Below, piece by piece: positions 11,421-23,671 of a DNA stretch of 64,000 nucleotides (its first letter is position 1; every line of letters starts with the position of its first letter). The notes beneath the pieces are model-generated. The model saw only the letters and a program-made list of their open reading frames with translations. It did no database searches and had not been told where the DNA came from. The DNA comes from Xenoacremonium recifei (lineage: Eukaryota > Ascomycota > Sordariomycetes > Hypocreales > Nectriaceae). The stretch is from NCBI GenBank assembly GCA_012184525.1, contig WOFQ01000076.1:1-64000 (forward strand). The letters are read 5' to 3'. The translations under genes were made by a program, and so were the position numbers.

Positions 11421-12895
11421 GGCTTTTGGTTTCGAATGCTTGAATGTGCTGGTGAGTTCAGGTAATGGGACCCAAGCCACGGTTCTAGTATTTAAATTAT
11501 CTCCTTTGTTGCAGACGTGTCTGTAGTACTAATTTTTAGAACATTGGCAGGTGGCGAATTTCCCTCTTTGAGCGATTTAGCGAAGGACCTATTCCGAACT
11601 AAGCCCCCTTGTTGCTAGCTCTATGCACCAGATCTGTCCCTATTAAACAGCCTAATAAATGATTCCTAGAAAATTGGTTCTCTAACGAAGGTTTCGTCTA
11701 TTGTTCTCATTTGGCAAAGTGGAAATCTCACAGCTAGTTTGAAGATCAAATTTCTGCTCCAACACTCGAACTCGGTTACTCAATAGACACAGGAGTTTTT
11801 CAACAGTTTCCAGATAGAGCGGAAGTCACTGTTCTTGTAGCTTAGGGAGTATTTTCTTCCGAGATATGCCATATCTACGCTAGTGATGGGTCGGTCAAAG
11901 AAGCCTGGCATGATCATGACAACCGCAACACTCCTAAGGGCGATGGTGTCACCTTTACCACAAGCCATATGCGAAGACATCGATACTAAAGACCCAGTAA
12001 TCGAGACAATGGGTCAAACCGTTTGGACCGGTACGCATGATCTCACTCAGCAGAGCAAACAGACGCATTCACGGGTATTTGTTGTTGCGAAAGCCGCCTG
12101 CGAATCGCCCAAAATCGAGTGCTCGCTGAATTTCCAAGACCCATGTCTTGGATTAAGGCTATAGGCACAATGTATCATCTGCGGGGAAACTAGTGGGTTT
12201 CCGATTGCTTCCCTAGGAGGGGGGAGGTAACTGATGGTACCATTTACGACATGAAGTACTAGAAAGTCCATTCGACGTCACAAAGGTTCTTGTCGTGGCT
12301 TGACGAACAGCAACAACCTGCGATGTAAAGCTCCCAAGAGTGAACGCACTCTCTGATCCTGAAGGCCTCCCTCGTTCACGGCCTCCTCGCCAACTTTCAT
12401 AAATGATTTAGTATACCTCGCGGCCCGAATGGGCGTTACTCAAGAGCGCTTTCTCGGCAAAACGGTAAGGCCCATTTCAATAATTTGGTATTTCCTTTGG
12501 CGCTTCAGTCATACAGTTAAGATAGTATGGCTCATGATATTCAGTAACGGAAACATCGAGCAAATATGCAAAGTCAAGGGATCAATCCAGCAACTAAATA
12601 ACGCAGTTCATATAGGGATGGATTAACATAGTCTGCCTCAAATCCACTTCTGGAATTAATTTTCACTTCTTGCATCTGTGTCAAGATGAGGAAAGGGGTC
12701 CACTCGCGCTTGGCATATTTAGCCTGGCTCCAGGAATAGACCAAATCAAGACTTTCGAGACTACATATGTCTAACTTCGTAATAGCCGACGGATTTCCAT
12801 GTGTCAAAAAGGTGGAGGTGGCATGGCTTAAGCGCTTTCAAGCAATAAGATGAGACGGACACAAAAATGTGTTCAAGAAGAGGAAGTGTTTCAAA
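11421..12895. other. Gap: between oxidase and regulator, no supported gene
   Basis: Short frames on both strands around 11780-12270 are mutually overlapping and show no domain. This contains the oxidase promoter (divergent side) and the 3' side of the regulator. Confidence 0.45.
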
Positions 12896-14431
12896 CTACC
12901 CCAGCATAATGTTCCAGCCTTTTTCGAGCATCACTTCTAACCAATTAACCATCTCGCCGGCATCGCGCCGGTCCCAAATTTCGGCAAGCATTTCTAGGGC
13001 TGTTAAGTTTGCGCGAAGATGGTTAAGGGAATAAAGTTCCCTGAATCGTTGTTCGACTTGTTTTCGTTCCTCTTTGTCCTCTCTTGTTAGCTCCGACCCA
13101 GCTGTGAAAAGTGGTATGGCCTGGAGATTGGTACAGGCATGGCTGGAAGGAATGGACATGAGATTCCGAACGACGACCAGAGCCTGTGTCCTGATTGAGG
13201 ACTCAAGGTTGCCATTTACGAGTTGCCACCAGCCGGGACCTTGGTCCGTCTCAGAGCCAAGTATATCGCTCACGACTGCTTCAAGTAGGGCTTCGTTCCT
13301 GCGTCGTCGATAACAGATCGCAGCCAGGTTGATCAGCCCATGAGACCTGAAAGCGTCACTGATAAGAGCGAGTTGCGGGTTGTCCGTGTTTGGCTCCCAA
13401 TTCCGCATTTCTTCCTCGAGTGCCGCCTCAATTGATTCGTCGCCAATACCTGTTTCAACCACAGACCTACAATGACGGCCAAGGGTTCCCAGGAGATAGA
13501 AAATCTCTGTTGAGTAGCCCGCGAATGGGTGGTAATCATGACCGACATCCAGAATAGCAGAGTACATAGCGCTTGTGTTGATAGGGACTTGTTCGAGCAT
13601 TGGAATAAGAAATGCTGTTGCCATATCCCAATACACATAGGCGCCAATCATGAAGTTGAAGTACGGCGGCGGTGTACCTGTAGCAGACGTGTCGGATAAC
13701 AGAATGTTGATGAGAGCCCGCGCTCCATAAAGATGCTGTTGGCCAAAATCGGCAGTCGGGGCGTTGGTCCAAGCTGTAGAGAGACCGACGAGAAGAACGC
13801 TCAGAAAGAGGGGAAATAAGTTATCGCCGGGGCAGGCCAGCTCCTCGATAATCAGTCTCACGGCGGAATGCCTCTCCTCTAGGCACTTTGATAGCTTCTC
13901 GGGGTCGAAATAATTCCTATGGCCTGCACCGACACTTTGTAGTGCGTGTTTGAGGCTTGGAGAGCGATTGACATACTCCAGAATGGGGAATGAGAGAGGA
14001 TTCTCGTCAGGATCAATGACCATAATCTGACTAGCCCGTTCCAGCCAATACTGGAGAAGACCCTTGTCTTCGGAGTCCGGGGCTCCCGGGTGCTGTTTCG
14101 TATGAAGAGTTGCTGAAGAGCTTCTGGGGAGGTTGATCCAGGGGGCTTCATGTTGCCACTTTCTCAGCCGCGGGGCTGACTGGCAGAATGAGCCTCGCTT
14201 TTGGCAGCGGATACAGACCGGGAAGGTCTCGTCGCATTTCACGCGTCGTCGTTTGCACTCGGTGCAACCAGATCGACTCCTCTGGGCGTGCCGACCTGCG
14301 GGTTGCTTGTCCCCCTCTGTTTTCGACGTTGGGGATGGCTGTGAACCTCCCGGCCAGATTCGAATTCGCAACTGCTGAGAGGGCTTCATGTGGATGTCTT
14401 TGTAGGTGAGTGCGCTCCTGAACGAGCGCAC
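12896..14431 (-). CDS. Zn2Cys6 transcription factor with Fungal_trans_2-type domain
   Basis: Uninterrupted frame of 511 residues. The binuclear zinc cluster is at residues 56-83 counted from the first Met: C56-x2-C59-x6-C66-x6-C73-x2-C76-x6-C83, with the basic stretch KRRRVK that contacts CGG half-sites. A proline/serine-rich linker follows, then a long helical region (about 120-510) resembling the DUF3468/Fungal_trans_2 domain, with SPSLKHALQSVGAGHR early and RANLTALEMLAEIWDRRD near the end. An alternative start is the internal Met at 14389 (MKPSQQLR), 42 codons-worth of sequence before the cluster; both keep the domain. Nuclear regulator by family. Its closest companions are the DAAO-like gene and the terpene cyclase, so it is a candidate local regulator, by position only. 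Confidence 0.88.
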   Translation of the reverse strand: MRSFRSALTYKDIHMKPSQQLRIRIWPGGSQPSPTSKTEGDKQPAGRHAQRSRSGCTECKRRRVKCDETFPVCIRCQKRGSFCQSAPRLRKWQHEAPWINLPRSSSATLHTKQHPGAPDSEDKGLLQYWLERASQIMVIDPDENPLSFPILEYVNRSPSLKHALQSVGAGHRNYFDPEKLSKCLEERHSAVRLIIEELACPGDNLFPLFLSVLLVGLSTAWTNAPTADFGQQHLYGARALINILLSDTSATGTPPPYFNFMIGAYVYWDMATAFLIPMLEQVPINTSAMYSAILDVGHDYHPFAGYSTEIFYLLGTLGRHCRSVVETGIGDESIEAALEEEMRNWEPNTDNPQLALISDAFRSHGLINLAAICYRRRRNEALLEAVVSDILGSETDQGPGWWQLVNGNLESSIRTQALVVVRNLMSIPSSHACTNLQAIPLFTAGSELTREDKEERKQVEQRFRELYSLNHLRANLTALEMLAEIWDRRDAGEMVNWLEVMLEKGWNIMLG

Positions 14432-17400
14432 GTCGAAATAGTCTAATAGGACCTGGCAGGTGAGCTGATCAAGGGATGTTGGGCGTAATTGAAGAGGAAA
14501 CGTTTATCTTCAGTAGGCTCACTGTCCAAGCCAAAATCCCTTTTATCAGCAGCAATCAGAGAAAAACCCCCGCACGTTTTCCTATCTTTGGGTTAAGGCC
14601 AATTTCCCCAGCTCGTGGATTCGTACCAACATCGGGTTAAGTGACCCGCAATGATGCATGACTCGCCAAAGGTCCTCAATCGCCACAGGATTCTGACGAG
14701 TCGCTGATGCGTGTACTAAGATGGGCTACATTGCACTTCGGCTTTGATCCTTCCTCAAATCAATTGAAGACCTCACCACGACCAACACACACCTTCCAAT
14801 CGGACTCAGACCACGGCTAGGGCAACGCACCTTTCCCTGTTGTTTACTTGATAGCGACAAGCCTGATTGGCATTGAAGTAGCGTGGAATCATAGATAAGC
14901 AAGTGGATGTTGCGCTCCTCCCATCATCGTGAATGAGACCGATAAGCAGAGTACCTTACTCCGTAGGTATGTGCTCCGTACCTAAAGTGGGGTGCATTTG
15001 GTTGGATCACAAGATCTGAGGTGGACCTCGATTATCCTTAATGTGGTTAATAGGAGGCAAAGCCCATTGGTCCAGACCCTCCCCCAACCCCGGCCAGGAA
15101 TCAGGAGTAAATCGCGGCAGGCATAACTCTGAACACCACAAGAGACGAATTAATATTATTATCAAACTCCCGGACAATACTTCATTCTCCGTGACATTTG
15201 CATCTCTAAAATTCATAAAGCTGATCCAGGAGTGAAGCGTCTAGTAGCCGGCGATGGGCGATGGAGAGCTGGAAAGCGGTGGCATATGACTGTTGAAATC
15301 CTGTGTCGTTGGTCCAGTACCTACATATTACTACGGCCTTTTTACTAAGAGATTCTTGACTGTCTGTCAGGCGAAAATACAATCTTTCACTTTGTGTACA
15401 CATAGCCACAGCTTAGTTCTTGAAGCAAAGCGACATATTGAACCGCAAGGGAACCTAAACTCATTACTGTAGGGTACGTGTGATGAGGTAACCTGGAAGC
15501 GAGGCTAAACTCCATTCGTTGAAACGCATAACGGGGCAGCCATTCGACCCGAGCCTCCGACCCAAGATAATCCTTGGAGCGCTTGCCATTTCGTTTCATA
15601 CTTTCGATGATTGGCAGTTTTTTTGTAGATCCTTTGATATTAAGTAGACACATACCAAAGTATACGGAGTCAAGGAGTAAAGCTCGTGTGGAGACCAGGT
15701 GGGGCAGTAAGATATTGGTCCAGACTTGAAACAGGACTTCCCATTGGATGGCCCATAAATCCTTGACTCAGCTTCTCGCATACTGGCCCAAAAGGGAAAA
15801 TAACGATCTTCACGGAGTCCACGCAATTGGACCTGCGGCAAACATGCTTCATTTCTAATGTGCTAGGCCAACAGCCCATAGAAATTGTACAAGCAACTTT
15901 TGCCTCAAGCATGAAGTTCAGTATGCGTGCGACTTGACTGAGAATTCGTCGTATCTGTGTGCGTCTGGCGCTCGTAAACCCTTGTAATGAGGAGTGAGGT
16001 TTTATCCAAGCGAAAAGAGAATCTCATAGAGGGCAAATACCCTCCTAAGAACTAATACAAAGCATTGCGACGAAGAGAACCGGCTATCGGGAATTTCATA
16101 AGTAGTTTTTTTTTTTTCGTCTTTAACCGGATTAATTAGGAAATTTATTAATTCTTTCTAACTTATTTAAGGTAAGAAATTACCCTAGATTATTACTAGT
16201 TGGACACTTCATTGAACAAGGACTTAGCTGTTGCTCTCATTTTCACTTCTATATTAGTGATGCACCTCGCGTATCATCCGTTTTTGGAAAGACGCCCTCC
16301 GCAGAGTCGCAGGCCGGTGTGACCTTCTCATATCTATACGGAACACGGGATTCTTTTCGGCATGGTGGACAATGTCGTTGATGGATAGTTCAAGAATGCA
16401 TAGTTTTGAACATCTTCTATGTCTGGTAGATCAACGTTCTGGATTATTCGAATTAACCGTTTTTCTCCAATTCAATGATGCCTATATCTTCAAGAACAAG
16501 TAAGACGTCCGAAAGACCCATTACTGCACTATAAACCAGAGGAGTTATTGCCATTAACCAAGGCTAAACTTTTGAGACCTGCAAATCGGCGGTTGCTTCC
16601 CTGTTTGGTGCCTTTTATCAGCTAGAAGGGGCAGTTCGCAAGACTCTCAACTTTAGTATGTCCGGAACTGGATGAACCTAGCTTCGAATTCTCTATTCCA
16701 ATGCCGTCATGCAGCCATGCAAAAGCCCGCATAGCGTCTAAACAGGATAGAGGATCTACTGTGACTGTCTCAACCTCATCTCGGAAATCTGTGTACAAGC
16801 ACATGTCGACGTTGAAAAGCCTTTACCCGAGTCGATTGGATTAAGTCATACTTTCTGTCGTCCCTTGCCTTAGCACGGTATTTAATAAGCCATTTCAATC
16901 TCTAGTCTGGACTGCATTACCTTCGGGATCATAGACCTTTATACAAGAAATCTGTATTTCCGAAATCGGGACGGATTTGCTCTCTGGTCTTCTCCGGAAC
17001 ACCGTTCTAGCACTCTGGCTACAGTATTCCGGTCATGCTTATGATTATGCAAGGACAGTTATATCTGATTATACTGGCTCCTTCGGCTTCTCAGCTGTAC
17101 CTAGAGCTATCTGGTTGCTCTGCGCTGACAGCAAGTGGAAGGCACCTGCAGGCGCTCATTGACCACCTGGATGGTTTATTGTGGTACTCAGGTGGGAGCA
17201 GAAATCGAATGAAATGCGTAACAAGCAAAATAAAACCTATCGCTTTAGCACGAGATGGCGGGGTTTGTCAAGAAGGGAAGAAGTGTTCGTGTCCATCGGG
17301 ACGATGGATCACGCAACTTCTTTACCACAAAGCAAGCATCTCTGGTATTTATACTCAGTTGAAATTCATTATGGGAGGGACTGCAGCCTCCATGTCCCGA

Positions 17401-19350
17401 TCACAATTCAATAACCTTACAGAACGTGATCTTCCTTACATATCAGAACGTCAGTGTCTTTAGTATCTGATGTATGCCATATCTTTTTTGGTACCCAAAC
17501 CACCTTGCTTGTTGGCTCGACAAGCATCCAAGATCGACACTGGCCTCTAACCGCTGCGGGCTCCCAAGAAAATGGACCGATCTGAAAGGCTAGTATCTTA
17601 TGGAATATCTAGTATTGAAATGCCAGCTTAGTCATGGCATTATATTTAACGCCTCAGCTCAAATTTTGACGCCTTTGTGATTTTTAAGGAGAGCAAACAC
17701 AGGCCCCTTTTCACCCCAGTTGACTAAGATGACAATGTTGAAGCAAGGAGCATTGATATGAGGCAATATCCTATGATACTTGATGGGAGCTCATTCTAAT
17801 TTATGCTCGGACACTTTGACCTCTCCAACAACAGAAGTGATTCATCTCAATACTTGATGTCCAACTCCTTGCAGCACAACAAAACGGACTTGCATGTCGA
17901 CTGTATTGGCTTTCACTTGCGACGATTCAACCAGGGCATGGAATACTTATCTTGGTTGATTTTAACTCAATGACTCGTCACTCACTTCTTTGACCCCAGC
18001 CTTCGTATTCCACTGGCTCTGGAATGACTCCTGTGTTTGCATGCGAGAGTGTGAAAATGTTGAGCTGCTGTACGATTGTCAGGGTAACTCCCCAGGCTCC
18101 ATCTAGGGGCGATGAGACAATTTCAGAGGTGGGGTTTCCTTTGGTTAAATTCGTAGATTCAGCGAGACCTCCAAGCCATGGAACAGCTTAATACAACGTT
18201 AGTATGGCCGAACGCTTGACTGGACGAGGAAGAAATTACACCGACTTGACCTTTGAAGCGTCATAGTAGAAACTGACAAATGAACAATATTGTGTGCACG
18301 GCTTTGAAGTGATGAAGATGCAAACTGGAATAGGGATAGGGGAAGTATTCTATTGAGTCAGCTTGGCAACATTGTTTGGAAGAAGCCAATGATCCTGGGT
18401 CCGTGGCGAGTAATAGACATTCTATTTAGGAAAGATGCTTAGTAAAGGTTATACATTCTTGTCACCTAAATGAAATTGTGGTAACTTAATCTCTAACGTA
18501 GGAGATAAAATGACTCTCACCTTGGTCAGCGGTGAGAGATTATTTAAGCCCCGTGAACATAATCATGTAGATAATCGGAGATGAATTCAAAGGAAGAGAG
18601 ATGACACTGCTAATACATCAGATGACAAGTCTATGAAATCGGGAGGTTGAGTTAGTACATACAATATTCCGAAATGGAATAGCCAGCTGCAACTTCTAGT
18701 ATACTGTGAACCACTTTCATTGAGTGATCTATGACGACGCATGACCTAGATTAAATACACTAGCCCTATATATAGCCAACTGCATAGTGCGTGATTGATC
18801 GCGGTTATCTAAATATAGAATCACTATGGCTCTGGGATGATCTTATTTCTAATCTCCATTTTCAGAACCTATACTTAAAAAATTTCTGCAGATTTTGACA
18901 AATATATAGCGCAGAGGTTTGGCTCTAGGCAAATTCTAGGCATAAAATATCGTCAGCTGAACCGTAGTCCTTAGCGTAGCAACTAATATCCTAATTAAGC
19001 TACAAGAATCGGTGTCTCGAGATTTAATCCTGGTAGCCTTCTGGCACTAGCTAAAGGGACGTTCGGCGGGTAACATCCATACATTGCATTGAAGAATCAT
19101 TATTTCACGTAAGCAGATATAAGGCTGAATGAACTTAAAAAAAAGACTTTCGTCTCCGGTATGCCACGCAGTGCACCAGGTAATTCTGCAAATGCAGTGA
19201 AATATGAAGAAAATCTTGTTTGGACACTACCTACTTTGGATAATAAAAATCCTTCCCCACGCCTTTCCTTTCCATCCTGTAATTATCTCTAATTCTTTCT
19301 ATTGTACTTTGCTTATCGGACCCGCGGTTCTCCGATTAACAGCGGCAGTG
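14432..19350. other. 4.9-kb gene-poor, AT-leaning region
   Basis: No complete gene could be supported. Short coding-like scraps occur on the minus strand at 15387-15912 (two frames interleaved) and 16622-16804 (ends SLANCPF), and on the plus strand at 16980-17460, but none can be assigned to a family and each is broken by stops. A TACTCCGTA motif lies at 14957. A T-tract of 12 occurs near 16109. This may be old decayed sequence. Confidence 0.45.
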
Positions 19351-20281
19351 ATGAGACTGAGCAGAGGCCCGGTCGTTGTAGCCGGCCTCGCTATCTTCGG
19401 CGCCGTCTCTGTGACCTCGCCTTTTACGCTAAAGCTGCTTCGGCCTGGTTCCGCTGGCAACTATGGAATGCGGTATTCTGCACGATTGCCATAGTCTACT
19501 CGAAGCCCCAACTTGACTAACTATTGGAATGTGACAGATCTAGAGTGGTACTCAACTATATCCGTCGGGACTCCCCTAAGATTTGTAAGAGATGAAATAA
19601 CTCTTTTCCGACACAAGGCTCAACTAATTTGGTCCTCTAGCAAGGTGCTCTTTGATATAGGATCAATTGACCTAATTATTCCTCAAAAATGTTGCACAAC
19701 CTGTTCCAACTGTACCCTTTTCGACCCCTCTGCATCAAGTACCTTTTCTGACAAGCCTGGTTATCATGATGCGGCTACTTTCTCTACTGGTGTCTCTGGC
19801 CAGCCTTTGAAGTATTCTGAGAACCTCACCGGCACGATCGTTACAGACAGGGTCACTATCGGGGGTGTATCCATCGCAAGTCAGACATTCCTGCTTTGCG
19901 AAAGTTATACCGCTGACACTGGTGAGCCTCCGCTTGGAGTAGGAATTGATGGTATCTTTGGCCTTGAGCGCGTCTAATTCTGGCGCGAAAATTGATAATC
20001 GCACCTGGACTTTGACATTCTGGAATCTTGTTAAAGAGGGAGAACCAGAGGGCGTCTTCTCTCTATTCCTTGGCTCCGGTGAAAGTCTTAGTCGCGACAA
20101 AATCACACTGGGAGGTACTGATCCTTCGAAATACCGAGGAGAGATACTCAAGAACTCTTCAACTGCTGCTCCGGTCCGGTATCTAAGGACGCAACATTTC
20201 TTCTCGATAGCGGTACCGCGTACATACAAACCCCAGATTATGCGACTGCACACGCGATTTATGATTCTATCAGCTCTGATA

Positions 20282-22177
20282 AGTCAGTGGGGGTAGTAGC
20301 GGCACCCCCCCGGTCTGGCCACCCCCAATAGCATCAACCACGAAAAGGACTTTCGACATCACAACAGCATCATTTCTGATGGTAAAATTATGAAAAAATT
20401 ATCATCCTATTCTGCAATATCTACTACATCGATGTATCTATATTTATACCCATTCTAATGCCGTTTTACCCTCTTCGACCGGCGCCGCGGTGCCTCTTCT
20501 TCACTTTCTTCCTCCTCTTCTTCCGCCACCAATATACAACTGCTCTCTCGAGATGTACGCTCTTCTACCACTTGGCCACATTTCAGAGCTACTTCTGCGA
20601 GGCTCACAAATCTTTCGTTCGGATCCTGCCGTATTTTACGCCATTTTGGCGCTTGAAGCTGTTCCAACCTAGCGCGTAAGCTGGCAATTTCACGGTCCTT
20701 TAAAGCCAGCTCAATATTGAGCTTATCTATGGCTATACTAACCTTGCGAAATGCTTGCCGCGTATGCGGGCTTCTCATCTCACTTCTGAGAATTTTTATC
20801 ACATCAAGGCTCTTCGTTGGAGTGGAGATATCGCCGTCGGTTTGAGGAGGAGGGGTCGGCGTTCTCCGGGTCACTACCCATCGGTTTGATAGTGCTTTCA
20901 GGCGGTTCTTCGGATACAGACCTGTTGCTTTCCATCCAGACTGAATATTTGGCTTAGAGAAAGCATTATCATGAGCTTCTGCATAAAATTCGAGGAATCT
21001 TGCCTTGCCAATCTTGGTTTCGTCGGTGAGGGCGGTAAAATCCCCCACCAATCGTCGATATGCTGCCTTCAAACTCGAAAAGCAACCTAGATCCAAGGGC
21101 TGTGTGACGTGCGAAGTATGTGCTGGTAAGAATAGCAAATAGACATTGCTGAGGAAGCATTTTGTCATGAATTCATCGGTGGTATGGGAGCCATGGCCGT
21201 CGACAATTAACAGCCGTGCCTGGCATGGATCGCGGGGCTCAGTCTCGGGCAAGAAGATCTTTTCCAGCCACTCCAGCGCGATATCGTTACTTGTCCATCC
21301 GTTTTCCGAAAAGGCAACTTGCCAAGCAGGGTGATGCTTCAGGAATTCATCTTTGAACCATTGATCTTGGATACTTTTCGCCTTGAAGATAACGAGCGGG
21401 CTCAGGGCGGACCCCGTGGCAGAGACACACTCGATTATCGACGTCCAGGACCGGGAAATATTCGCTTTGACGGGCACTTGGCCTACCTGAGACTGAGAGC
21501 TACCTACTACCAAGCCGTTGACGCCCTGGCCCTCCATAATACCACCCTCATCGGCATTATATCGCCGATTTGGAGGGATCCAGCTCATAGTCTCGTAGAG
21601 GTCAAAAAGCTTGTTTATGTTGGCCGGACTGGTTGCATTTACGCGTTGCCAGTCAGTCCGATGGCCTAACTTGGTCTTGATACATGAGTAGCGTTGAATA
21701 AACGCAGTAGACCACCTCTTTCCAAGAGGACGGTAGTCGCTCTGCAATTTGAGCATCGTCGACGCGATGGAACAGATTTGAGCGTGTGTTGGAGCATATC
21801 CCAGGCCCTCTTGCCGTAAAATCCACATCACTAGAGATTCTTCTTGTACTGAAGAGAGTCTCTGCTGATTTTCGTGAGCTGCCTTGGCTGATTGTGTTCC
21901 AAGAGACCGTCGTCGAAGAGTAGTGCGTGGTATGCCGTGATCACGAGACGCGGCCTTGAAGGATTGACCATTAAGGACATCTTGCAGCGCGTTTTGTATA
22001 TCAGCTTCGGTGTAGGAGGTCATAGTAGTTGCAAGAGCTCATAATGCAAAAAACTCAGCTCAATTGAATTAAACTGTGATGTTTGAGGAAGGATTGAACA
22101 TGATGATGCCTGACGCGTCGACGCGTTTTTGGCGGGGTGGCCAGACCGGGGGGGTGCCGCTACTACCCCCACTGACT
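20282..22177 (-). mobile_element. Complete pogo/Fot1-like DNA transposon, 1,896 bp
   Basis: Perfect 44-bp terminal inverted repeats beginning AGTCAGTGGGGGTAGTAGCG, at 20282-20325 and 22134-22177. Flanking TA at 20280-20281 and 22178-22179 is the target duplication. AGT-initial termini and TA insertion are typical of Fot1/pogo elements in fungi. The element carries one uninterrupted transposase on the minus strand (20455-22023). Intact frame and identical arms suggest a young, possibly active insertion. It sits in the aspartic protease pseudogene. Confidence 0.93.
20455..22023 (-). CDS. Pogo/Fot1-family DDE transposase
   Basis: 522 residues without intron. Order of domains: N-terminal psq-type helix-turn-helix (residues about 5-45, with HGIPRTTLRRR), CENP-B-like DNA-binding helix-turn-helix (about 55-125, with EESLVMWILRQEGLGYAPTH), DDE_1 catalytic domain (about 150-370). 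Catalytic acids visible: D in YNADEGGIMEG, D in LLIVDGHGSHTT, and D in THSHVTQPLD-like segment (SHVTQPLDLGCFSSLK). The C-terminus is acidic then basic (run of Glu followed by RRRSKRVKRH), plausibly a nuclear localisation signal. The role is excision and TA-targeted insertion of the element whose 44-bp ends flank it by 173 and 154 bp. No stop or frameshift is seen, so it may be functional. Confidence 0.93.
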   Translation of the reverse strand: MTSYTEADIQNALQDVLNGQSFKAASRDHGIPRTTLRRRSLGTQSAKAAHENQQRLSSVQEESLVMWILRQEGLGYAPTHAQICSIASTMLKLQSDYRPLGKRWSTAFIQRYSCIKTKLGHRTDWQRVNATSPANINKLFDLYETMSWIPPNRRYNADEGGIMEGQGVNGLVVGSSQSQVGQVPVKANISRSWTSIIECVSATGSALSPLVIFKAKSIQDQWFKDEFLKHHPAWQVAFSENGWTSNDIALEWLEKIFLPETEPRDPCQARLLIVDGHGSHTTDEFMTKCFLSNVYLLFLPAHTSHVTQPLDLGCFSSLKAAYRRLVGDFTALTDETKIGKARFLEFYAEAHDNAFSKPNIQSGWKATGLYPKNRLKALSNRWVVTRRTPTPPPQTDGDISTPTKSLDVIKILRSEMRSPHTRQAFRKVSIAIDKLNIELALKDREIASLRARLEQLQAPKWRKIRQDPNERFVSLAEVALKCGQVVEERTSRESSCILVAEEEEEESEEEAPRRRSKRVKRH

Positions 22178-22627
22178 TATTCAGCCGTTAGGATCCCTTG
22201 GCAGTTGGGGTGTTGATTGCGGTATAATGGGGAAACTTGCCCCTAATATCACGTTCACCATTGGGACTGATTCCAGTACCGCCAATATCAGCTTGGCGCC
22301 CGGCACATTCAACCTCGGCGAACATTCCGATTACCCAGCAAATGTGAAGGGACTTTCATGAATTCGCCTACAGCGATGGAATCGGAGAAGTTTTGGGTCA
22401 TTGGTGGCCCTCTATTGAAGAGCCATTACAAAGTATGGGACGGACTAAATATGCTGCTAGGCGTTGCGAGCCTTACTACCTCCGAGAAGAGTAGTGGGAA
22501 TGGCTCGCCATATTCTAATTCTTCCTATTCCGGAGATGACAAGGAGTCTGGAACCGGGCATTTGTCATTCCATGTTGCGGGTGCAACGATTGTCACCCTT
22601 GGAGTTTTCCTTACTCTTCGACACTAG

Positions 22628-23671
22628 GAGGATATAAGATAGCCGAATGTTGAATATTGAAGGTCGCAACTGTTTCTCAGGAGATAGTGAATATATAAGT
22701 ATTTGACAGAGAGGCTTTAGCAGCCTGATTATTGATTTAGAATAATTATGCTGTGATAGCCTCTAGGTACTAAAAGCTCTTACTCATAGTGCACTGCGAA
22801 TGGTCTCGACCCTCAAGCCTCTCTGCGCAAGTTTGTCGATATTTGGAGTTGTATCTTTTCGCCATAGTAGCTGAGATCCAAGATTCCCTGATATACAGAC
22901 ATTTTGATTAGTTTTAATGATAGAGAGCTGTAATAAGAATTATTCATAATGACCTCAGTGATTATAAGTTGCACCTTAAGTTATGACATTTCTAGACGCA
23001 AACTAGAGACCGAGAAATGTTCGCTTTTCGGGATGCTGTGGTACAAAATTGCTTTTCATTAGCACTCCTCCAATTTGGGCCGAAGTGAAGATTTAAGGAT
23101 TGTTAGAACCTTCACAGAAAAAGGGGAGTACATAATTATTCGCAAGCCCCTCATTTCAAAACTATATCTCTTTCCATTATAGAACCAGTTTGACGATGAG
23201 ATTCTTCAACAAGCCTTGCGAATGCCATGTCTATCTGCTTGGGCTATTCCTTGCTAAGGTTTTGTGACCACCCAATGTCTTCGCGAAAACTTGTCTCTAA
23301 GTTGTCCTTGTCCTTTGACGCGACCGAGCTATCCCGCCTCTTCCGGCACTTAGATTCTGGAAGGTCTCTCAAGAGTCAAGTTCGGATAAAGGGGACTAAT
23401 CCGCCGGAAATAGCACTTCCATGGGTCCCCTCCCCGGATTCTTCTGAATCTTTTCCGCGATCCCATGGTTCTCCGCACTCTTCTTTGCCTTGCTTTGATT
23501 GGCGATTCCCCGGATTATTCCCCAGACTCTCGACATTTCCGTCGGCCCACATTTGGTAACTTTGGACCACTCTGCCTGCTGTGATATATAACGAAGGCTG
23601 GTCTAGTTGGCACCCCAATTTCTCTACATCTAATCATCATCTTTCATTCTCTAACTCTGTGCGCAGCTACG
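22628..23671. other. Gap: intergenic, no supported gene
   Basis: AT-rich to about 23200, then the promoter and 5' leader of the transporter starting at 23672 (pyrimidine-rich, CT-tracts near 23640). Overlapping short frames at 23227-23618 on both strands show no domain. Confidence 0.5.

Larger units (their letters stand above)
19351..22627 (+). pseudogene. GPI-type aspartic protease pseudogene, split by a pogo element
   Basis: Reading across several frames gives a secreted aspartic protease: a signal-like start MRLSRGPVVVAGLAIFGAVS (19351), a propeptide, WYSTISVGTP, first active-site region at 19665-19680, CTTCSNCTLFDPSASSTF, a flap region, second active-site motif LLDSGTAYIQTP (about 20198-20233), and after the transposon IMGKLAPNITFTIGTDS and a C-terminus with Ser/Gly-rich linker plus hydrophobic tail (to 22627) like GPI-anchored yapsin-type proteases. 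Lesions: in-frame TAG near 19492 just before the mature domain; the first catalytic motif reads DIG instead of DTG; a frameshift near 19950; a tandem CCGGTCCGGT near 20171 that shifts frame by 5 nt; the 1,896-bp insertion at 20280/20281; and a frame break near 22358. Removing the insertion with one TA restores the local frame. Non-functional as it stands. Confidence 0.8.

Noticed and set aside
16977..17463. Overlapping plus-strand frames in the gene-poor region
   Set aside because: Three frames overlap with no consistent splice model; at best an old relic that I cannot identify.
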